Under the pieces are notes generated by a model. The model did no database searches and was not told the DNA's origin. It worked only from the letters and a program-made list of their open reading frames with translations. From contig NC_054752.1 of NCBI RefSeq assembly GCF_018143015.1, forward strand, positions 4,947,216 through 5,011,215: a DNA stretch of 64,000 nt, written 5' to 3'. Below, piece by piece: positions 56,467 through 64,000 of this stretch. Each line of letters starts with the position of its first letter. Position 1 is the stretch's first letter. Origin of the DNA: Lytechinus variegatus. Lineage: Eukaryota > Echinodermata > Echinoidea > Temnopleuroida > Toxopneustidae. Made by a program: the position numbers and the translations under genes.

Positions 56467-58911
56467 ACCTGTTAGTACGAAACATGAAACGAATTTTATC
56501 GATTACAAACAAAACTTGTCAGGACTCCTATGGGATTACATGTATGATCATCATAATCACAGTATAAAATACTACATCATTTTCTTACTGGTTTATACAT
56601 ATTTGAAAATTCAAATTTCATACATAATATTTCATACTGTCATGTTTTGGCGATCCAGCCTTACAGGTTTTTTCATAACCTCATGGAAAGCCACGCAATA
56701 GATTTTGTATCTACTCACATTTTATGTTTCTTTGCATTTTTATCTTATTTGCAAAAAAAAAAATACAACAATTGCGGCAAAATAATCTCCTTCAAGAAAG
56801 TGCATCTACAATATAGGCCATGTTTAAAAAAAAATATAGCAGCAATCGATATATTTTTAGACTATAGCAAAATCACCTGTTAAATCTACTAAAATAGAAG
56901 TAGGCCTATAAGTAAAGCATTATCCGTGTAAAGAACCATATCATACATAACTCTAAAATGTTTCCATGGCTTTTTTTTTACAGATCTTCAAATGATATAT
57001 TTGTATTATGTACAAATGATATTTTTATAACTTTTTGTTAATAGTAGAATATGATACATGAAAACAGCAAAAGATGCATGAATAAATCGTGTATAAAACA
57101 ACAACTATCGCAAACATCCCAGATTCCCAATTAAGTTTTGATCCTCTTTCCCAATCAAGTTAATTTACATTCTTAAGATGAAAAGATGTAGTCAAAACAA
57201 TCTTAAATGAACAAATCATTGATAGATGTAACTTAGTACGCATGAAAAATAAAAAAATCTAACAGATTTTAGATCTTTAGGTGTTTATAATAAATGTGCC
57301 TGCGAATACACAATTTTCCTCCGTCCTTGTCATTCATACATAACTGAACATAAATTTCCAGCAAAACAGACACTGCCCGATATAGTATTGACATAAACGT
57401 ATTTACACCAGACTACCTCGAACATCTAACTGATCAGTGTTTATTAAATCGAATGAATCAGTCTTTATGTATGTGGATGTCTTGATAGAAAACCAACCAG
57501 CGATCAACGACAACTTTTCTGTTAAACTTTCTGTTAAATATTCATTCAATTCTTAAGAAGAAATAATGAAGTCAAGACAGTCTCGATTACACAAAGCATT
57601 ATTAAAACCATTTTCGGTAGGATGAATTTTTTTTTAAATCCAACAAATTGCAGTCTTGTTTTATTGTACCTGCAAGTAAATCGTAATTGAACATAAATTT
57701 AATAAACATTCTAGCAAGCAAAACAGTCATTGACGTAGGCCTACTTGAATGGAACTTATTAAAAAAAAAACGTCATAAATAAGCAACCGTTCATTAAAGG
57801 CAATATAATCTTTATACACGTGGACATTCAAAATCAAACCAGACATCATTTTCATTAAATTTCCAGTTCACTCTTGTCCTGTTATGGACCAAAGAAAATA
57901 TAACATAGCTATACGTGACCAACATGTAATAAATCATTTTCAAATGCGCATTCTGGTAACAACAGATCCCGTTGGGTAATGTGCACTATACTGGTTACTA
58001 TACTGGCTACGAATTCCCAATTGTGAAGTTATACACTACTGCTTATAAATGTATGTTATGTACAATGTAGGCCCCCTGTTTTGTTTTTGCAAGAGCAAAA
58101 ATAATCATTGTAACAGCCCCCTCTCTCAGTAAATCCGGTTGATTATAATCATATCATGATCGAGATCATTCCAGGGGCTGTTGTAGCAACATAAAATACT
58201 TTGTTGATTTATGTTGATCTTATGTTGGAAGTGAAAATATACAAACAAGCAAGCAATGCTTAGATGTAATGCGCATCGAGGTATAGCGAACGTGACCTCG
58301 CAATCCTCTCTAAAATCGCAACATTATTATGAGAACAATTATAATTTAAACGTATAACGTGTTTTCAAAGGAGTCAAAAGTACACAATTTCAATGTATAA
58401 AGGACTATATAGCGCTTCTTTTAATCTTAATTTTCATTACTGAATCAAGACATCACTGAACATTCATTTGAAGTAACAACTACTGTTTCATTAGCATGAT
58501 AAGACTTTGGTAGCTATAATACACGCGATGGATATTTTTTTTAACCGGCATGATTACATAATGAGGAACATTCTAACTGTTCAATTTAACATATGGAACT
58601 GAACTCAAATAAAATATGCACGGGTACAGTAATTTAGAGCTGCCATGCAGACACACTTAATATTAATGTTTACTCACGCCAACAAAGCGACGGCGTAGTC
58701 TGGTATAAAATATTCTGACACAACGTGTACAATAAAAGAGCATAACCCTGATAGGTTTTCAATATGACTATGAAGCTTACCCACAATCAAACCATGGATT
58801 ACAATGCGTTTTCATCGTTTTTTTTTCTTTTCAATTTGAAAGCATAATAATGGAAATAAAAATCTACATTCCCAATATCATTTGTTTGTTCAGTATTATC
58901 ATGTCATGGAT

Positions 58912-60726
58912 CTAGAGGATGAATTGCTTTTTGAATATGAGAATATTATCTCCATCACAAGCAATCATATTCCCTGATGACGTCAACATCACTCGAGATA
59001 AGGCAAGGTAACTGCTTGCATACTCAAGACTAGTTGATAAAGGGAATGATGCTACTCTTCTCTTCTTCATATCACCCTCACTCATCACCTGATCAATCAC
59101 ACACGTCTTACCCTCATCATTTGATGTCACGACGTAGAGGTCGTCTGTCATACGATCAACACACACATTCAAGATGACATCACTGTGGGGGATTTCCTTA
59201 TGATCATAGTCTCTGTCAATGATGAGCGCTCTGCGATCTCTTGGTAAGGGTTGAGCGATGATGTGACCTGATGACAGCACATCGCGCATTACTATTTTCT
59301 CTTTACACGTGATGGTATTGATAATCTCATCATTAGCTGGGTTGATGACGTATATCATAGACTGACCCGCTTCAGCAGCGATGATCATCCCATCCTGATC
59401 GATTGCAACGCGCACCGCTACATCAGTACGCGTCGTGTTTCTTGGTATTGTGACGTCATTGATGTGATTCCACTGTCTGTCGTATACACTGATGCACCCA
59501 GGTAGACTGTCTCCTCTACAACCTGTGATGTATCTACCACATACTATCTTGTCATCATTCAGTACTGCACATGAGATTATAAATGATGTATCACTACCGT
59601 TGATCACTCTCTGTGTGGTTTTACTGTTCAAATCTAACATGTAGGTATGTAATCTACCAATCATCCTATCTGTGATCATCACCTTATCTTCATCTATACA
59701 TCCAACAATGCGCGGGTATTTGATTTTATCTCTGACATTGATTGTATCAATGAGCTTCCACTCTCCATCATACCCATCAATTCTTCCATCATACTTCTCT
59801 CTCCCAACGCCCTTCACAAACCTCACACCTGATACAACATGATTGATTTCTTTCACCTCACCCTCATTCAGTTGCTTCTTTAGTTCTTCACTCACTGATG
59901 CATGCACACGATGTCCATCTATGACAATATTTTTATCGTCTTCAAGAATTCTGTCCAGTGTCTCTTTTGCTTTCTCTGCTGACTTGGTGTCGTCTTGCCA
60001 TGATTTCTCAAGCTCTCCAATCTTTCTCTCGATCTCTTGAGCGATGTTCTGAATGTCATTCTGAAGAATGCGCTGTTTATCAATTATCGGTTTTCGTCTC
60101 TTCTCTGCGTTTAAACGATTTTCATTATGTCGCTCCTCTCTCTTCGCGTTGTTCTGTTTAATTTTATCCTGGAGCTTTCGAATCTCCTCTTGATGCTGCT
60201 CATTTTCCCCATCAACCTCCTTGTCGATTTCATCAGCATCTTCCTTTTCCTTGGCTTTGTCTATTTCGATCTGTGCTTCGATTTTGGAATCAAACTCATT
60301 CTGAATAGTTTTCAAATGTTCGCCCGGGACTTGTTTACCCTGATGAATCTCAATTCCATAAACTCGTAATAGCTCCAATTTGTCCATCACTGCTTTATGA
60401 AGGTTGCTGAGCTTTGCTTTGTTTTCCTGTAGTGCGTCCTCTATGTCCTGCCGTACGCAAGGCTTTTCATGGTGATCTATTACAGCGCAAGAAAGACATA
60501 AAACTTCGCCATGTGTCTTACAGTACAGATCCATGACTTTCTCGTGTTTCTCACAGAAGAGATTAGGTGCACCTCTTCGTGCTGTTCCGATGCAATCTTT
60601 TTTCAAGGCGCAGTCATGACAGAGTTTCTTCTTCTCCTTCACATAGAACGTGACGTCAGTAATTGATTCGCAGTCAGCTTCTTCACAAACAGCGCCCTCT
60701 TCATCTGAGCTGAGTTTAGACGCCAT
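58912..60726 (-). CDS. TRIM-like gene 3 (B-box, coiled coil, beta-propeller), intact
   Basis: 604 residues in one exon, ATG at 60726. Residues 14-45 form a Cys-rich first B-box-like block (C14, C19, C36, C39, C45). Residues 58-90 form a second (C58, H61, C69, H72, C77, C80, H85, C90), close to the B-box 2 pattern but ending in Cys. Residues ~95-260 are a charged coiled coil (KEKEDADEIDKEVD, REERHNENRLNAEKRR). Residues ~295-604 are a repeating beta-rich region like the propellers of TRIM-NHL proteins (VGCIDEDKVMI, HTYMLDLNSK, ISCAVLNDDKIVCGR, RVAIDQDGMIIAAE, DDLYVVTSNDE, GNMIACDGDNILIFKK). No RING, so any ubiquitin-ligase role would need a partner. A TTTACAG acceptor-like site (AG at 60762-60763) ~36 bases before the ATG suggests an upstream non-coding exon. 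Cytoplasmic; no signal peptide or membrane segment. Confidence 0.88.
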   Translation of the reverse strand: MASKLSSDEEGAVCEEADCESITDVTFYVKEKKKLCHDCALKKDCIGTARRGAPNLFCEKHEKVMDLYCKTHGEVLCLSCAVIDHHEKPCVRQDIEDALQENKAKLSNLHKAVMDKLELLRVYGIEIHQGKQVPGEHLKTIQNEFDSKIEAQIEIDKAKEKEDADEIDKEVDGENEQHQEEIRKLQDKIKQNNAKREERHNENRLNAEKRRKPIIDKQRILQNDIQNIAQEIERKIGELEKSWQDDTKSAEKAKETLDRILEDDKNIVIDGHRVHASVSEELKKQLNEGEVKEINHVVSGVRFVKGVGREKYDGRIDGYDGEWKLIDTINVRDKIKYPRIVGCIDEDKVMITDRMIGRLHTYMLDLNSKTTQRVINGSDTSFIISCAVLNDDKIVCGRYITGCRGDSLPGCISVYDRQWNHINDVTIPRNTTRTDVAVRVAIDQDGMIIAAEAGQSMIYVINPANDEIINTITCKEKIVMRDVLSSGHIIAQPLPRDRRALIIDRDYDHKEIPHSDVILNVCVDRMTDDLYVVTSNDEGKTCVIDQVMSEGDMKKRRVASFPLSTSLEYASSYLALSRVMLTSSGNMIACDGDNILIFKKQFIL

Positions 60727-60832
60727 CGTGAAAATAATTCAAAGGGAGTTAAGGCTGGGAGCTGTAAAGGCATTAAAAAGGCACAAAAATGGGATTGAGG
60801 GCGAGTGGCATAGGAAATCTCACAATATTAAT

Positions 60833-61000
60833 TTATCAGGGGAGCGTTTCATCAACATTTTTGTCTGACAAGTTGTCAGGTCTGACAACTTTTCTTGATG
60901 ATTGGCTGAGAGACTCCATTACCATAGTAACTTTCGGATAAAACAGTACATGTTGGATAAAACGTCTGACAAGTCCTTTCATGAAACGCTTCCCTGATAA
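60833..61000. mobile_element. Hairpin MITE upstream of gene 3
   Basis: Inverted ends TTATCAGGGGAGCGTTTCAT and ATGAAACGCTTCCCTGATAA, with inner repeats of GTCTGACAAGT. The matching part of unit 1 (10258-10285) lacks it, so it inserted after duplication close to the presumed promoter of gene 3. Confidence 0.8.
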
Positions 61001-61104
61001 TGTTATTTTATGCACTGTTATATGGAAAACTGCAAGCGAGAGAGAGAGAGCTACAGAGAGGGAGAGATGGGAAGGAGGGCACATTGCAGACTATAGGGTA
61101 GTAG

Positions 61105-61701
61105 AAAGGTCAAGTCCACCTCAGAAAAAGTTGTTTTAAATCAACAGGGAAAAATCAGACTAGCATGATGCTGAAAATTTCATCAAACTCTGTTGTAAAA
61201 TGAGAAAGTTATGACATTTTGAAATTTTGCTTATTTTTCACAAAATAGTTATATGCACAATTTAGTGACATCCATATGAGAGAATCGATGATGTCCCTCA
61301 CTCACTTTTTCTTTTTTTTATTGTTTGAAATTATACAATATTTCATTTTTTACAGATTTGACAATAAGGACCTCCTTGACTTAACCATATAATTATAAGC
61401 AATGGTAACTCCACATGTTTAGTGAGAAAAAGAATGTTTCACAGGAAAATGATGAGAAAATTAGAATTTTTCATATTTCAAATAAAAAATACAAAAGAAA
61501 AAGTGAGTGAGTGATGTCATCAGTTCCCTCATTTGCACACACAGGATGTACATATAACTATTATGTGAAATTAAGCGAAACATACAAATGTCATAACTTT
61601 CTTATTTTACTTCCGATTTTGATGAAATTTTTAGTTATGCTTGTTGGATTTTCCTCTTTTTATTCAAATCAACTTTTGGTTGGGGTGGAGTTCTCCTTTA
61701 A
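61105..61701. mobile_element. Large palindromic MITE (~600 bp)
   Basis: The left arm begins AAAGGTCAAGTCCACCTCAG. The right arm inverted begins CTTAAAGGAGAACTCCACC. Arms of about 290 bases share TTTCATCAAA, AGAAAGTTATGACATTT, ATAGTTATATG and the CTCACTCACTTTTTCTTTT word in opposite orientation. It is a longer relative of the 4807-5142 family. Confidence 0.8.
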
Positions 61702-61711
61702 GATAGTCTAG

Positions 61712-62975
61712 GAGATTCAGATTTATTTCCAACAGAAATAACATACATGTAAATATTGATACAAATCATTTTCATAGATTTTAACAAATATTTACAATAC
61801 ATTAATAATTATCATGATAACATATAAAAAAATAATCCAAAATATTTTATAGACAAATAATATATAGTTTGGATCCATCCTACCCAGAAAAGTATCTGTG
61901 GAAATGGGGGATTCACTAAAAAGCATAGCTTGTATAATATGAACCCCCCTAAAGGAAGAGAATAGAGGAGAGAGGGAGAAAGAGAGAGGGACGCAATGGT
62001 TGCTATTTGCCTACGGAGATTTACTGAATAGATAAAAAAGGAACAGGATAACTCACAGAACAAGACAAAACGAAAATAATAGAATAAAATGAAAAAAAAA
62101 ACAAAGCAGGACGACAAAAGGAGAAATAAACATAAAATAGAATCAGGACAATTTACGACCGAATAGAGAGGATAAAACAAAATGATAAAGACTAACAAAA
62201 ATAACTTGAAGTCTGGGAGGAGATGAGCGGGAAATAGTTATGAAGACCTCGGTAGGATTTAAGTAAGACGTTTTTAAGTTTTCTTTTAAAAGAATGTATG
62301 GAAGGGCTGTTTTTATGTAATTTTCGAGGGAGTTCTAAAATCTAGGGCCATCGAACATAAATGTACTCTTTGCCAATAAAGTTCTAAAACGGGGTAAATG
62401 AAATTCGTTAGATTGCCTAGTAGGGTAATATGAAAATATCGATTAAGAGGAAACATATAGAATCAAATACACGTGGAAGTGTGTTTTTGTCAAAGTTAAA
62501 CATAAATTGTCCTAAATGAAATAAATATAGGTCGCTTATCTTCAGCAATTTGCTATCAAAAAATAGTGGGTCAGTGTGTGAGCGAAAAGCTGAATTATGA
62601 ATAACACGAAGGGACTTCTTTTGCAGTAATAACAGTCTATCTAAAATGATTTGATGGGTGCTGCCCCAGGCAAGTATCCCATAATTCAAGTAAGGCAAGA
62701 TCAGGGAAGAATATAGCATTAAAAGTGATGACGACGAAAAAATATATTTCAGTTTATTGATAATGCCAATATTTCGCGAAATAATCTTACATATACAATC
62801 TATGCGGTATTTCCAAGAAAGCTTATTATCAACGGTAACACCGAGAAATTTAATGAATGTGGCACTTTCTAAATTAGTGTCATCTAAAACAATGTCCATG
62901 GGAAGTGTATCAATGGGGGCTTTATTCAGAATATTTGATGGGGAAGGTTTGATAGGCTATTCCGAGTTAAAATTA
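61712..62975 (-). mobile_element. 5'-truncated LINE with 3' UTR
   Basis: On the minus strand it runs from RT C-terminal coding (about 62975) to a 3' end GTTGGAAATAAATCTGAATC. The 3' UTR (with ATACAAGCTATGC, GGGGGTTCATATTATAC) matches the pieces at 26268-26560 and 38272-38470, so all three come from one LINE family inserted in the same orientation. Confidence 0.75.
62417..62899 (-). pseudogene. LINE reverse transcriptase C-terminal fragment
   Basis: Contains FIKFLGVTVDNKLSW, IGIINKLKYIF, LMLYSSLILPYLNYGILAWG and LLLLQKKSLRVIHN, the thumb and post-RT region of a LINE. The frame extends upstream of the Met to about 62950. It shifts near 62440: the next part (YYPTRQSNEFHLPRFRT type sequence) reads in another frame and meets a TAG where Trp of an RFWN motif is expected. 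Confidence 0.85.
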
Positions 62976-63359
62976 TGTACTGATTCTAAAAATGTCAGTC
63001 GTATTGACCGTATTCACGACATTTTAGCCATTTTGGCCAATTTTTGACCAAAAATGACAATTTTGACCACTCTTTGGAAAATGGTCCCTTAACAGAATAC
63101 TTTTGTAACCACATCCAATTAAAAGGGTCTATCCTAGGTAAAAATGCACCCAGATGCCAAGATAAAGTGATTTCATTTGCCAAATCACAATAGAAGTGGC
63201 CACTTTGGCCATGTTTTGGAATCAGCACACAATTTTACCCCAGAATAGCCAATCCTTCCCCACCAAAATCTCCCAGACTGAGAGCGTTCTTCTCTTATTC
63301 TCACCCTTGAAGTCTCAATTACGTTTGTCTCAATATTTTCCTCATACATTATCTTCTCA
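62976..63359. other. Intergenic with TTTTGGCCA repeats
   Basis: No gene. Short repeats of ATTTTGGCCA and AAAAATGACA words occur at 63025-63065 and 63195-63215. Confidence 0.4.
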
Positions 63360-64000
63360 TATTCTCACAAAAAACATATAAATGTGGCCATAATCACGCA
63401 CTGGTTACAATTCATGTTTAAACAATCTCATTTCCGTGTTGACAAAATAACATCAAATCCATCGCATCAAACAGACAATACTAATGTCCAACCTACACGA
63501 ATGTGATGTTCCTGTCTTCGTACGTCAAAGTTTTAGCTGACTTGGAAAAAATCTCCGATAATTGACAACTTTTTGTAGAAAAAGCCACTTCAAATGTTAA
63601 ACTTGTAAGTAGATCTTTGAACCAATATGGAGTCTTGATGTTCCTATGAACTTATCTAGTAACGTGTAGAATCGCTGCACGTTCACAACTGAATCATTTG
63701 ACATGCTTGAAAGCACATTTTGAAAAAGTATGCCATGAGCAAAGAAATAAACGAAAGACACTGCTGCACTTCATGAATATAATAATAATGAAATGAAAAC
63801 TAGATTACAACATGCAAGGTACGTTGTTTATCAGTAAAGAAATGTATGAAATATTTTTGATGATTGTCTTTAGCAGTATAGCTTCACCACCATGACAGTC
63901 ACATTGAAAATGCATTTTGTTTTATTTATTAATTTTTCCGTTTTAGCCCACACAATTTAACCATGTACTAGAGCTAAGGTAGCAAAGAGACATGAATCTT
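63360..64000. repeat. Upstream-flank block of the duplicated unit (continues past window)
   Basis: Matches 17340-17830 and, from 63720, 10308-10480. Its presence beyond gene 3 implies that the array was built from units including this upstream DNA, and that more of the array may lie to the right. Confidence 0.75.

Larger units (their letters stand above)
52850..58911. repeat. Segmental duplication unit 3, non-coding 3' flank of gene 3
   Basis: Homologous to 3181-8320 and to 25225-36288 without their insertions. It shares the left-edge GATCAAAATCGAAATTTG word with unit 2. Private insertions are the MITEs at 53898-54329 and 55403-55925. No gene is seen in the block. Confidence 0.85.

Overview
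The window is AT-rich animal genomic DNA, very probably from an echinoderm and most likely a sea urchin. This is inferred from content: intronless RING-less TRIM-like genes in a local array, an L2-clade LINE whose N-terminus carries a 2A-like GDVSPNPGP motif (a trait known from sea urchin LINEs), tRNA-derived SINEs with a (TAA)n tail, foldback transposons with tandem-repeat arms, and periodic GCTCGCGCTTCGCGCTCGC modules. No bacterial operon, CRISPR array, rRNA or true tRNA gene is visible.

The backbone is a tandem segmental duplication. Each unit has a minus-strand single-exon gene for a B-box / coiled-coil / beta-propeller protein, followed on its 3' side by about 5-7 kb of homologous non-coding DNA. 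Gene 1 (8324-10159) is interrupted by one nonsense codon. Gene 2 (36289-38055) is open but loses its last strand to a 7-bp deletion. Gene 3 (58912-60726, 604 aa) looks intact. Partial extra pieces of the unit lie at 17340-17830, 52441-52830 and 63360-64000. From about residue 205 to the end, genes 2 and 3 are closest. In the middle (about 62-200), genes 1 and 3 are closest and gene 2 is strongly divergent. The genes are therefore mosaics, as expected from gene conversion or recombination in an innate-immunity-like family.

Almost everything else is mobile DNA. Two inverted copies of a foldback element (1-2952 and 13557-16818, the second with a 10-bp target duplication) flank gene 1. A palindromic Tc1/mariner-type element lies at 12418-13231. 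A SINE and a ~240-bp tandem repeat interrupted by an L2-clade LINE occupy 18813-22990. A 5.5-kb inverted-repeat element (27845-33389, target duplication ACCT) sits in unit 2 and holds a 780-bp polypurine tract, minisatellites and a GCTCGC-repeat module. A near-complete LINE (39042-42705) carries a nested SINE. Many short hairpin elements (MITEs) are present, several with the empty site visible in a sister unit.

The most unusual object is at 46043-50605: two identical-looking 134-bp direct repeats with a polyadenylation signal, a TGG-starting primer-binding-like site and a purine tract, enclosing one 979-codon ORF with no reverse transcriptase. Its protein has a retropepsin-like fold whose catalytic Asp is His, a block of 31-residue repeats, a block of acidic Thr-Glu-Pro repeats and a central membrane segment. 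It reads as a non-autonomous LTR element carrying an undescribed chimeric ORF, and is the best candidate for a new system here.
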